Source: Streptomyces griseoaurantiacus (lineage in GTDB: Bacteria > Actinomycetota > Actinomycetes > Streptomycetales > Streptomycetaceae). Taken from it: a stretch of 64,000 nt of DNA. How positions within the stretch are numbered: the stretch's first letter is position 1; each line of letters starts with the position of its first letter. A program made the position numbers and the translations under genes. The stretch spans positions 36,207 to 100,206 of the forward strand of contig BNBP01000020.1 in NCBI GenBank assembly GCA_014656015.1. Direction: 5' to 3'. Positions 24,910 through 32,636 of this stretch are shown piece by piece. The notes under the pieces were generated by a model. That model worked only from the letters and a program-made list of their open reading frames with translations, was not told the origin of the DNA and searched no databases.

Positions 24910-25893
24910 TCAAGCAAGCGGCTTGCGGTAGCGGACGTACTCGTTCTGCCGCCGGAACCCCACACTCTCGTAAAGATCGTAGGACCGGTGCGGGTTTGAC
25001 GTGCCCGTGAACAGCCGAGCGGTCGTTGCACCCTGTCCGCGAAGGCTCCGCAGCCCGTCCAGCAGCAGGGCCCGGCCGATTCCGAGGCGTTGCTGGTCCG
25101 TCCGGACACTCAGCTCTTCGACCTCGCCTACGGTGTGGTCGTGACGGCGGATGCGGCAGAGGGCGACGCCGACCATGTCCTGCCCGTTCCATGCAGCCCT
25201 CCAGCATGCCGGGTCGGCGGTGTCGACGAAGTCCTGGAATGGCCATTGCTGCGTGAAGCCGGTGTCCGCGTACGAATCGACGACCGTCCTCCAGGCTGCG
25301 CGGTAGTGGCTTGACGCGATCGGTCCCGTCCGTACCCCGGCTGGCAGTTTGCTGCCCCGCTCGGGCAACTGCTGCAGATCGCCCAGCTCCAGCTCGACCA
25401 GGCTGAAGACACGTCGGTAGCCGGCTGCGAGCAGAAGCGCCGTGGCGTCCTGCTCGGAGGCCATGGCGTTCGCACCGATCACTGCCGTCCGCGCCGTTCC
25501 ATGCTGTTTGACGAGCTGGCGGACCCGTTCTTCGGCCCAGCTCAGCATGGCTGAGCCGATGCCCTGGCAGCGATGCTCGGGCAAGAGGTAGCCGCGGTGC
25601 AGGTACAGCCACGTGTCGTCCCGCTCTTGCCACCATCGGATCGTCGAGTAGCCGACGACGCTCCCGTCGTGCACCACCAGGACCTGGTTCTTGGACGGCT
25701 CCGCCAGCCTGGCAGAGGCTTCGGCGATGTCGGCCGCTGTCGGAAGCCCTTCCACAACCGAATGGGCGTCGACCTGGTCCCGTTCAGCACAACCCAGCCG
25801 CACCGCGGCCATGGGGCCGTGGTCTTCGTCGCCGCGATACGGCTGGAACCCGAAACCGACCGGAAGGTCCTGTCCTGGCGCGCTGTTCGACAT
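24910..25893 (-). CDS. Tandem two-domain GNAT acetyltransferase
   Basis: A 327-residue protein made of two GNAT folds, like mycothiol synthase in layout. The first acetyl-CoA loop is LLPEHRCQGIGSAMLSWAEE (about residues 98-117), followed by ANAMASEQDATALLLAAGYR. The second is VRTDQQRLGIGRALLLDGLR (about 268-287), followed by SNPHRSYDLYESVGFRRQNE. Both loops look intact (Q/R-x-x-G-x-G/A). The substrate is unknown; it is not the mycothiol enzyme by neighbourhood. The gene stands alone. Confidence 0.85.
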   Translation of the reverse strand: MSNSAPGQDLPVGFGFQPYRGDEDHGPMAAVRLGCAERDQVDAHSVVEGLPTAADIAEASARLAEPSKNQVLVVHDGSVVGYSTIRWWQERDDTWLYLHRGYLLPEHRCQGIGSAMLSWAEERVRQLVKQHGTARTAVIGANAMASEQDATALLLAAGYRRVFSLVELELGDLQQLPERGSKLPAGVRTGPIASSHYRAAWRTVVDSYADTGFTQQWPFQDFVDTADPACWRAAWNGQDMVGVALCRIRRHDHTVGEVEELSVRTDQQRLGIGRALLLDGLRSLRGQGATTARLFTGTSNPHRSYDLYESVGFRRQNEYVRYRKPLA

Positions 25894-26078
25894 GGTCGGA
25901 TGATTTCGAACTTCGAGGCAGGTCTGCCACCCTGTTCCTGCCGCGGTCGTCTGCGGCCGTTCGACGAGTTGGCCGCGTTCGACGCGGGCCCCGGCGTCCG
26001 TGGCCGCCGTCGCCGCGGGCGAGTTCAGCGCGGGGGTCCGGCGAACGCGGGCGGGGGTGGTGAGCCGAGCCCGTCCCG

Positions 26079-26672
26079 TCAGAGACCCGAGGGGTGGCTG
26101 GAAAGCCAGTCGGCGTGCCGGTCGCGCATCCGGTCCCGCTCCCCGGGCGTGGGGAGGAAGACGTCGGCGCCGCCGTCGTAGGGGTCGTAGATGTGTCGCA
26201 ACCGGGTGTCGGTGATGAGGACTCCTCCCACCTTGTAGTCGGCGATGTCACGGAGCAGTTCGTCGAGGCAGCCGTGTCGCCAGGGCCGGCGGGCGACCGT
26301 GAGGTGACAGTGGGTACGGAACCGCGGGTCTGGATCGTCCTCCACCAGCAGTGTCTGCCAGTAGCCGTCGTCCGGCCGGAACGACGGAACCTCGGGTTCG
26401 GTCGCCCAAGTCGGAGTGATGACGTAGACGTCCCCTCCGGCGAACAGCTCATCGAGGACGGTGTTGTACCGCTCCAGTACGATGGCGTACTCGCTCTCGT
26501 CCTCCGCGTACCGCTTCGACTCCGGCAGGCTGTGGAAACGCACCCAGAGATGCGCGTACGGGTCGCGGAGCTTGTACCCGACCGGAGGGCAGTCGGGCCA
26601 GTGCTGCTGCCAGAGCTCGGTCAAGGCCGTTCGTACGCTCTCAGACACGTGCCGTACCCGTCCTGTCGCCAT
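26079..26672 (-). CDS. DUF3885-like protein of unknown function
   Basis: A 197-residue soluble protein. The C-terminal part LRDIADYKVGGVLITDTRLR then HIYDPYDGGADVFLPTPGER fits the end of DUF3885 domains (YDDRGxDV-type motif), and the N-terminal LWQQHWPDCPPVGYKLR is also family-like. No catalytic residues are known for this family. The start is ATG 26672 with GGGAG close upstream, or GTG 26648. The family call is from memory of its motifs, so moderate confidence only. Confidence 0.6.
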   Translation of the reverse strand: MATGRVRHVSESVRTALTELWQQHWPDCPPVGYKLRDPYAHLWVRFHSLPESKRYAEDESEYAIVLERYNTVLDELFAGGDVYVITPTWATEPEVPSFRPDDGYWQTLLVEDDPDPRFRTHCHLTVARRPWRHGCLDELLRDIADYKVGGVLITDTRLRHIYDPYDGGADVFLPTPGERDRMRDRHADWLSSHPSGL

Positions 26673-26763
26673 CGACTCCCGCCGACGCCCATGATGCCCG
26701 GCTCCCCTCCACCAACAGAAGCGACGTCTTGGGGGGCAGCCCTCGGCCCCGCCCTGAGGATTT

Positions 26764-26811
26764 GGGCACCGGCACCGGCACCGGGACCGGGACCGGCACC
26801 GGCACCGGCAT
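26764..26811. repeat. Short GGCACC/GGGACC tandem repeat
   Basis: About eight 6-bp units (GGCACC, GGGACC) lie in the non-coding gap between the DUF3885-like gene and the btu operon end. They are of the same type as the coding repeat at 6346-6459, but here outside any gene. Confidence 0.6.
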
Positions 26812-26857
26812 CGGCGTCACGCGGCTCGATCCGAGCACGGCGGTTCCGGCTCACTCG

Positions 26858-27643
26858 TCAGGCAGGTGGCTCCTCGGGGAGGAACGTCACGTGCGGGGCG
26901 CCGGTGCGCGGATGGGTGGCGACGTCCGCCGCCACGCCGTAGACCTCGGCCAGGAGCCCGGGGGTGAGGATCTCGGAGGGTGGGCCGGAGGCGGTGACCT
27001 CACCGTCGTGCAGGACGTAGAGGCGGTCGCAGTAGTGGGCGGCCAGGTTGAGGTCGTGCAGGGCCAGCAGGACGGTCGTGGGGAGGCGGCGCAGGGTGCC
27101 CAGCACGGACAGCTGATGGCGGATGTCGAGGTGGTTGGTGGGCTCGTCCAGGACCAGGAGGGTGGGCCGCTGGGCGAGGGCACGCGCGATGAGCACGCGT
27201 TGACGCTCGCCGCCGGAGAGCCGGTCGAAGGGGCGGTCGGCCAGGTGGGCGGCGTCGACCGCGAGGAGTGCGGACTCGATGAGACCGGCGTCCTCGGGAG
27301 TGTCACCGGCGAGGAGTCGCTTGTGCGGGGTGCGGCCCATGGCGACGACCTCACGGACGGCGAGATCGAAGTCGGCCGCGGAGTCCTGGACCACCGCCGC
27401 CACGGTGCGGGCCAGTTGCCGTACCGGCAGCGCCCAGGCGTCGCCTCCGTCGACCCGGACCTGGCCGGTGTCGGGGCGCAGGACGCGGTAGACGGTGCGC
27501 AGGAGGCTGGACTTGCCGCTGCCGTTGGGACCGACGAGACCGATGGTCTCGCCCGGGCGGGCGGTCAGGGAGACGTCGCGCACCAGGTGGTGTGCTCCGG
27601 CGGTGAGCGTGACGCCGTCGACGCTCAGGTCGGTCGCGGTCAT
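26858..27643 (-). CDS. btuD: Vitamin B12 ABC transporter ATP-binding protein
   Basis: A 261-residue ABC ATPase. Walker A is GLVGPNGSGKSSLLRTV (residues 36-52), then Q-loop VVQDSAADFD, signature RLSGGERQRVLIARAL, Walker B LLVLDEPTNHLD and the H-loop LLALHDLNLAAHY. It belongs to the FecE/BtuD group that powers uptake of iron chelates or cobalamin. Its ATG overlaps the permease stop (ATGA). The operon is preceded by a cobalamin riboswitch, which makes vitamin B12 or a corrinoid the substrate. Confidence 0.86.
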   Translation of the reverse strand: MTATDLSVDGVTLTAGAHHLVRDVSLTARPGETIGLVGPNGSGKSSLLRTVYRVLRPDTGQVRVDGGDAWALPVRQLARTVAAVVQDSAADFDLAVREVVAMGRTPHKRLLAGDTPEDAGLIESALLAVDAAHLADRPFDRLSGGERQRVLIARALAQRPTLLVLDEPTNHLDIRHQLSVLGTLRRLPTTVLLALHDLNLAAHYCDRLYVLHDGEVTASGPPSEILTPGLLAEVYGVAADVATHPRTGAPHVTFLPEEPPA

Positions 27644-28755
27644 GCCACTCCTCGGTCGGTGCCGCGCCGGGCGTCCCGGCGCATCAGCCACAGGAAGAAG
27701 GGGCCACCGCACAGGGCCGTGAGCACGCCGACGGGTATCTCCATCGGTGCGGCGATCGTCCGTGCGGCGATGTCGGCCCAGACGAGGAAGACCGCTCCGG
27801 CGAGTGCCGCCGTCGGCAGGACCCGGCGGTGGTCGCCGCCGACGAACAGGCGCACGATGTGGGGCGTCATCAGGCCGACGAACCCGATCGGACCGGCCGC
27901 CGCGACCAGGACGCCCGTGACGAGGGAGAGCAGGACGAACAGGCGGGCGCGGAAGCGGGCCACGTCCAGTCCCAGCGTGGTGGCGGCCTCCTCGCCGGCC
28001 AGCAGGAGGTTCAGGTTGCGGGCCTGCGCCATGAGGACGCCGATGCCGAGCAGCAGGGCGGTGCTCGGCAGCCACAGCGTGCCCCAGCCGACCCCGCCGA
28101 GTCCGCCGAGGGTCCAGGCGAGGACCGCGCGGGTCTCGTTGCCCCGGTCGGTGGTGAGGAGCAGCAGATCGAGGACCGCGGTGAGCATCGCGGCGATCGC
28201 CACCCCGGACAGCACCAGCCGCGAGGAGGTGATGCGTCCGCCGGTGCGGGCGGTGGCGTACACGAGCAGGAGCGCGCCCAGGGCGCCCCCGAAGGCGGCC
28301 ATCGGCAGGGAGGCGGCTCCGAAGAGGGTGAACCCGAACACGAGTACCGAGACCGCGCCGAGCGACGCACCGGAGGAGACGCCGAGCAGGTACGGCTCGG
28401 CGAGCGGATTGCGCACCAGCGCCTGCAGAGCGGTGCCGATCACCGCGAGGCCCGCGCCGGTGACCGCGCCGAGCAGCACCCGCGGCGCCCGCACGTCCAG
28501 CACGATGGTCTCCCGTGCCCGGGACCAGTCCGGCTCCCGCCAGTCGGCGCCCAGCGAGTGCGTCACGATGCCCCACACCTGGCCCGGCGGTACGTGCACG
28601 GAGCCGATCGCGAGGCCCGCCGTGACGGAGACGAGGAGCAGGGCGGTGAGCACCAGCGACGTGACGGCCGGACGCGTACGGCGGCCCGCGCCCGGCCCGG
28701 TGGTCCGCCGCCGTACCGTCCGTTCGACGGGCGTGCCGGTGGCTGCCCGGGTCAC
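27640..28755 (-). CDS. btuC: Vitamin B12 ABC transporter permease
   Basis: A 371-residue FecCD/BtuC-type permease with about ten membrane helices. Family blocks seen are IRAPRVLLGAVTGAGLAVIG-like (here VRAPRVLLGAVTGAGL), NPLAEPYLLGVSSGASLGAV, LLLAGEEAATTLGLDVARFR and GPIGFVGLMTPHIVRLFVG, which includes the coupling-helix region. It starts at GTG 28755, overlapping the binding-protein stop. It forms the homodimeric membrane channel of the import system. Confidence 0.87.
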   Translation of the reverse strand: MTRAATGTPVERTVRRRTTGPGAGRRTRPAVTSLVLTALLLVSVTAGLAIGSVHVPPGQVWGIVTHSLGADWREPDWSRARETIVLDVRAPRVLLGAVTGAGLAVIGTALQALVRNPLAEPYLLGVSSGASLGAVSVLVFGFTLFGAASLPMAAFGGALGALLLVYATARTGGRITSSRLVLSGVAIAAMLTAVLDLLLLTTDRGNETRAVLAWTLGGLGGVGWGTLWLPSTALLLGIGVLMAQARNLNLLLAGEEAATTLGLDVARFRARLFVLLSLVTGVLVAAAGPIGFVGLMTPHIVRLFVGGDHRRVLPTAALAGAVFLVWADIAARTIAAPMEIPVGVLTALCGGPFFLWLMRRDARRGTDRGVA

Positions 28756-29774
28756 CGGAAGCTCTCCGGGTGCAGTTCTCGGGCCAGGTCGTCGACCGCG
28801 TAGGCCGAGCGGACGCCGACCAGGGTGGCGGTCAGCGGCAGCACGACGAACCGCTTGTTCCTGACGGCGGGTACGTCGGCGAGCGCGGGCCGGGAGAGGA
28901 GGAACGCCTTCTTCTCCTCGACGCTTCCGGCGCCGGCGTAGTCGTAGAGGGCGATGACCTCCGGCCGGCGCTCGACGACCTGCTCCCAGGAGACGTCACC
29001 GAAGACGTCGTCCAGGTCGGCGAAGACGTTCCTGCCACCGGCCAGCCGGATCAGCTCCGTGCCCAGGCTCTTGCCGCCCGCGGTGAAGGCGCTCCTCTCG
29101 CCGCTGTCGTACACGAAGACGGGCACCTCCGGTGCGCCCTCGACCTCGGCGGCGGCTTCGCCGACGCGGCCCCGCAGGTCCTCGACCAGCTTGCCGGCCC
29201 GGTCCCGGACACCGAAGATCCTCCCGATGGTGCGGATCTCCTCGTAGGTGTCCTCCATCGTCACCCGCTTCCTGCCGCAGTACTCGCGGTTGAGGTAGGT
29301 GTCGATGCCGGCGTCGGCGAACGCCGTGCGGGAGCGGCCCTCGTTCTTCGCGAAGGCACTGCCGTAGCCGCCGTAGACGAAGTCGGGCTCGGCGTCCAGG
29401 ATCCTCTCGAACGACGGCTCCCTCTTCGCCAGTTCGGGTATCGCCTCGTACTCCTTCCGCAGTCCGGGCAGGACGGGGGAGTCGGGGAAGGCCGTGCCGA
29501 CCATGCGGTTCTCCAGGCCGAGGGCGAGCATGAGTTCCGCCGGGTGCTGGTGGATGGTGACCACCCGGGACGGCGGCCTGTCGTACGTCGTCCTGACGCC
29601 GCAGTTGTCGACGGTGACCGGGAAGCCCGCGGGTACGGCCGCGGTGGCCTCCGCGTCCGCGCCGCCCTCGGACGCACCGCAGCCGACGGTCAGCAGGACG
29701 GACGAGAGTGCCACGGCGGCGGCCGCGGCACGAAGGAACCCGCGTGTGCGGGCAGGGGTGAACCACTGGGACAC
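28752..29774 (-). CDS. btuF: Cobalamin-binding lipoprotein of the B12 ABC transporter
   Basis: A 340-residue exported lipoprotein with signal FLRAAAAAVALSSVLLTVGC and a lipobox ending at Cys near residue 33. The mature part is a class III periplasmic-binding-protein fold (PF01497 type): PPSRVVTIHQHPAELMLALG, a central long helix, and the second lobe NVFADLDDVFGDVSWEQVVE then RRPEVIALYDYAGAG. GTG 29774 is chosen over upstream codons because GGAGG lies six bases before it and the export signal follows directly. The mRNA leader carries a cobalamin riboswitch. Confidence 0.86.
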   Translation of the reverse strand: MSQWFTPARTRGFLRAAAAAVALSSVLLTVGCGASEGGADAEATAAVPAGFPVTVDNCGVRTTYDRPPSRVVTIHQHPAELMLALGLENRMVGTAFPDSPVLPGLRKEYEAIPELAKREPSFERILDAEPDFVYGGYGSAFAKNEGRSRTAFADAGIDTYLNREYCGRKRVTMEDTYEEIRTIGRIFGVRDRAGKLVEDLRGRVGEAAAEVEGAPEVPVFVYDSGERSAFTAGGKSLGTELIRLAGGRNVFADLDDVFGDVSWEQVVERRPEVIALYDYAGAGSVEEKKAFLLSRPALADVPAVRNKRFVVLPLTATLVGVRSAYAVDDLARELHPESFR

Positions 29775-29804
29775 GTAAAGCCTCCTGGAGTCCGCGCTCC
29801 TCGG

Positions 29805-29985
29805 ATCGGGCCCGCGACGGACCAGTGTCCTGACTCCCGGATCGGCGTTCCCTCCGCCTTCCCGCGCGGCGCGCAGTGGCATGTCGGAGGGGCGCTCCCC
29901 GGTCACAGTGGCGGGACCGTGCCGGATTCGCACCGGCTTCCTGTCTCCCGTCGCGGCGATGACCTGGCGATCCTACGGTCCGCCC
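29805..29985 (-). promoter_or_regulatory. Cobalamin (AdoCbl) riboswitch
   Basis: Read on the minus strand, the leader contains the conserved core GCCGGTGCGAATCCGGCACG, then GTCCCGCCACTGTGACCGGG, and the B12 box GAGTCAGGACACTGGTC near its 3' end. These are diagnostic of Cobalamin riboswitches. It ends about 35 bases before the GGAGG of the binding-protein gene. A GGAG...CTCC pairing lies in between, which could control ribosome access when cobalamin binds. Confidence 0.87.
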
Positions 29986-30173
29986 GGCCGACGGCGAAAG
30001 GGCGTGCGGATCGGCGCTCCCGCACGCGGCCTCGCCACTCCATGACCTCCGCTCACCAGGGAGAGCACCGCCCCGTCGTCCTCGGCCTCGACGGTCGCCT
30101 TCGGGATCCAGTCCTGTGCCGCACGCCGCCGCCGCGCTTCAACCATGCGGACAACGCGGAGAAGGGTGCCGCA

Positions 30174-30275
30174 ACGATGATCTTGCCGGTGTTCTCGCCG
30201 TGCAGCATGCCCAGGAACGCGTCCACGATGTGCTCGAAGCCGTCGACCACCGTCTCGTCCGAAGCGAGCCGTCCC
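30174..30275 (-). pseudogene. C-terminal remnant of a zinc-type (MDR) oxidoreductase
   Basis: The minus strand encodes GRLASDETVVDGFEHIVDAF, then LGMLHGENTGKIIV, which is the typical C-terminal end of NADP-dependent MDR oxidoreductases. No start, Rossmann motif or catalytic part is present on either side, so only the last 34 or so residues remain. The flanking segment down to 29996 holds further coding-like scraps (QDWIPKATVEAEDDG) that I cannot assign. Confidence 0.5.
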
Positions 30276-30327
30276 GCTCTCGTGGAGCGGCCGTTTCCGG
30301 GGCCGGCATCGGCTCGGCATCTCCCGG

Positions 30328-30885
30328 TCATTCGGCGCCGTACGGCTCCCGCCGGCGGTAGAGGTCGCGCAGCAGGGCGATCTCGGCCCCGTGATGGATC
30401 AACTCCCTGTTGACGTGCAAGACTCGGTTCTCCATGGGCCACCGTTCGGGACCCGCCGTGGGCGGACCGTCCAGGTCGGCGTCCGAGAGCTCGCGGACTC
30501 CCGCGTTCCATCTCCCGTACATCTCATCGAGCTGTCGCAGCGCCTCGTCGGCGGTCCCCGCGTAGGCGAACGGCCGGGAATCGAGGTCCTGGCCGCCGAA
30601 GTACCATCCGACCCGATGGCCCAGGCAGGAGACGATGAGGTGCGCCAGCCGCCAGGCGATCGTGGTCACCGGCGCGGGCACGGGGGCAGGGGACGCGGAG
30701 TCCATCGTCCATTCCCCCGCCCCGTCCGGCATCGGTGCGGACGTCGTGCCACGGGGGCGGATGCTCCAGCAGTCGCGTACCGGCTCCCAGAAGTACTCCT
30801 CGTCGGTAAGACCCTCCAGCCGTGGCCGCAGGTTCTTGGTCCAGTACCAGTCCAACTGGTCCGCGAGTCGCTCGCTTCTCGTCAT
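30328..30885 (-). CDS. DinB-like four-helix protein
   Basis: A 185-residue protein of the DinB/YfiT superfamily: LADQLDWYWTKNLRPRLEGL, TDEEYFWEPV, TIAWRLAHLIVSCLGHRVGW and VLHVNRELIHHGAEIALLRD. The three His typical of the metal site are present (AHL, first helix equivalent, and HHGAE at the end). Such proteins include mycothiol- or bacillithiol-dependent transferases, but many have unknown roles. It stands alone between a gene remnant and the SDR gene. Confidence 0.84.
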   Translation of the reverse strand: MTRSERLADQLDWYWTKNLRPRLEGLTDEEYFWEPVRDCWSIRPRGTTSAPMPDGAGEWTMDSASPAPVPAPVTTIAWRLAHLIVSCLGHRVGWYFGGQDLDSRPFAYAGTADEALRQLDEMYGRWNAGVRELSDADLDGPPTAGPERWPMENRVLHVNRELIHHGAEIALLRDLYRRREPYGAE

Positions 30886-30992
30886 TTCCGCACACTACAG
30901 AGGGCGGAGACTCGGCTGTGCCCCTACGCCGGTGCATGGCTGCTCACTGTCACTGTCGAATCGAGGAGCTCGACGGGCACGCGCCCGCGGGC

Positions 30993-31751
30993 TCAGAGGA
31001 GGGCGCCGCCGGAGACCTCGATGCGCTGGGCGGTGACCCAGCGCAGGCCCTCGGAGGCCAGCGTGGCGATGGCGTCGCCGATCTCCTCGGGCTCGCCGAC
31101 GCGGCCGAGCGCCGTCTGTCCGGCCAGGGCCCGGCGCATCCCGGCGTCGTCCCGCATCGCCCCACCGTTGAAGTCGGTGGCGGTCGGTCCCGGAGCGAGG
31201 GAGTTGACCCGGATGCCGTGCGGCCCGAGTTCCGCGGCGAGGGTGCGGCTCAGGGCCTCCACGGCGGCCTTCGAGGCGGAGTAGACAGAGGTGGCGGGGC
31301 TGGTGTGGCGGGTCAGCGACGTCGAGACGTTGATGACGTGGCCGCCCTGCGCCAGCAGCGGCACGAGGGCCTGGACGAGGAAGAACGTGCCCCGCACATT
31401 GGTGCCCATCACCGTGTCGAAGTCCTCGGTCGTGACGTCCTCCAGCGGTCCGAAGATTCCCACTCCCGCGTTGTTGACCAGGACGTCGAGCCGCGAGGCA
31501 CCCCAGCGTTCCAGCCGCTCGCGCAGCGCCGAGGTGAAGGCCGGGAAGGAGGACACGTCGCTGAGATCCAGCCGGAGAACAGCGGCGGTCCCGCCCGCCG
31601 CCCGCACCTGTTCCACCGTCTTCCCGGCGCCGGCGGTATCGCCGCGGTGGGTGACGAGGACCCGCATCCCGCGCGCGGCCAGGGCGACGGCCGCGCTGCG
31701 ACCGAGGCCGCGATTCGCACCGGTCACCAGAGCGATCCTGTCGGTCGTCAT
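30993..31751 (-). CDS. Short-chain dehydrogenase/reductase
   Basis: A 252-residue classical SDR. The cofactor motif is TGANRGLG near residue 10, followed by NNAGVG, the catalytic Ser in STSLTRHTSP, YSASK (Tyr-x-x-x-Lys) and the late APGPTATDF. ATG 31751 has GGAGA seven to ten bases upstream. It is divergent from a TetR regulator, with two palindromic sites in the 163-bp gap, so it is very likely the regulator's target. The substrate is unknown. Confidence 0.9.
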   Translation of the reverse strand: MTTDRIALVTGANRGLGRSAAVALAARGMRVLVTHRGDTAGAGKTVEQVRAAGGTAAVLRLDLSDVSSFPAFTSALRERLERWGASRLDVLVNNAGVGIFGPLEDVTTEDFDTVMGTNVRGTFFLVQALVPLLAQGGHVINVSTSLTRHTSPATSVYSASKAAVEALSRTLAAELGPHGIRVNSLAPGPTATDFNGGAMRDDAGMRRALAGQTALGRVGEPEEIGDAIATLASEGLRWVTAQRIEVSGGALL

Positions 31752-31818
31752 GAGCTGTCTCCTCCATCGCGAACCACCGGAGCGAGGCCACCGGAAGGGG
31801 CCGAGCACCTTGAACGGC

Positions 31819-31842
31819 GAGGCGAGTCACTCGACTCCCCTC
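31819..31842. promoter_or_regulatory. TetR operator copy 1 (SDR side)
   Basis: GAGGCGAGTCA-CT-CGACTCCCCTC is an imperfect copy (two changes) of the perfect palindrome 50 bp away, positioned upstream of the SDR gene. Confidence 0.6.
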
Positions 31843-31868
31843 AGGTTCGTACCGTAGGCACGGCAATA

Positions 31869-31892
31869 GAGGCGAGTCAAGTGACTCGCCTC
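31869..31892. promoter_or_regulatory. TetR operator copy 2 (TetR side)
   Basis: GAGGCGAGTCA-AG-TGACTCGCCTC has perfect 11-bp arms with a 2-bp spacer and ends 22 bp before the regulator's ATG. It was probably the site of autoregulation. The centre-to-centre distance to copy 1 is 50 bp. Confidence 0.68.
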
Positions 31893-31914
31893 GGTGCTCC
31901 GGCATACTGTCCGC

Positions 31915-32568
31915 ATGGCAGCAGAACTCTCGGCCCACCACCGCAGGCTCGCGCAGAAGAAACGCGAGGCGATCACCACCGCGGCCACCGAACTGTTCCT
32001 GGACCGCGGCTACGACGGCACCTCACTGGCCCGTATCGCCGAGGCGGCCGGGGTCTCGAAGTCCACCCTGTTCAAGCAGTTCCCCACCAAGGCGGCACTC
32101 TTCGAGGCCATCGTCACCGAGTCCTGGCAACGCGACGCCGGTGACGGCGCCGCGCGGCCACGGCCGGGAGATCTGCGCGCGGGACTGACGGCCATCGGCC
32201 GCCGCTACGCCGACCTGGTCGGCCGGCCCGGCATGGCGGCCCTGTTCCGGATCGTCATCGCCGAGCTGCCCCGCTTCCCCGAGCTGGGGCGGATGCAGTT
32301 CCAGCTCGGCAAGCTGCCCTATTTCACCTCCGTCCAGGACTACCTGGAATCCGAGCACGAGGCGGGCAACGCCGAGGTCCCGGACGCCGTGAGCGCCGCG
32401 AACCAGTTCCTCGGCATGATCGCCAACTACGTCCTGTGGCCGCGCATGCTGCTGACCGACTGGAATCCGGCGGCCTCCGACATCGACGACGCCGTCGAAG
32501 AGGCCGTCCGGACCATGCTGGCCAGATACGCCCCTTCCGACCGGCCCGGGCCGAAGCCGGGGAGTTGA
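31915..32568 (+). CDS. TetR-family transcriptional regulator
   Basis: A 217-residue regulator. The N-terminal helix-turn-helix spans about 18-62 (REAITTAATELFLDRGYDGT, then SLARIAEAAGVSKSTLFKQF, PTKAALFEAIV). The C-terminal domain (about 80-205) resembles the TetR_C_7-like group with IVIAELPRFPELG. ATG 31915 is preferred over GTG-type codons further up because the operator palindrome ends at 31892. It probably represses itself and the divergent SDR. Confidence 0.9.
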   Translation: MAAELSAHHRRLAQKKREAITTAATELFLDRGYDGTSLARIAEAAGVSKSTLFKQFPTKAALFEAIVTESWQRDAGDGAARPRPGDLRAGLTAIGRRYADLVGRPGMAALFRIVIAELPRFPELGRMQFQLGKLPYFTSVQDYLESEHEAGNAEVPDAVSAANQFLGMIANYVLWPRMLLTDWNPAASDIDDAVEEAVRTMLARYAPSDRPGPKPGS

Positions 32569-32636
32569 CGCCCCGCCGGGGGTGCCTCGCCGGGGCGGGG
32601 TCCGGCCGGGGCGCGGTGCCGGGCGGCAGCGCGGCC

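Noticed and set aside
26764..26811. GGCACC repeats as a possible CRISPR or attachment site
   Set aside because: Six-bp units with no spacers and no tRNA or integrase nearby; a simple microsatellite.
26858..28576. A 572-residue ABC protein
   Set aside because: Only the part from ATG 27643 is an ATPase. The upstream extension is an out-of-frame reading of the permease gene.
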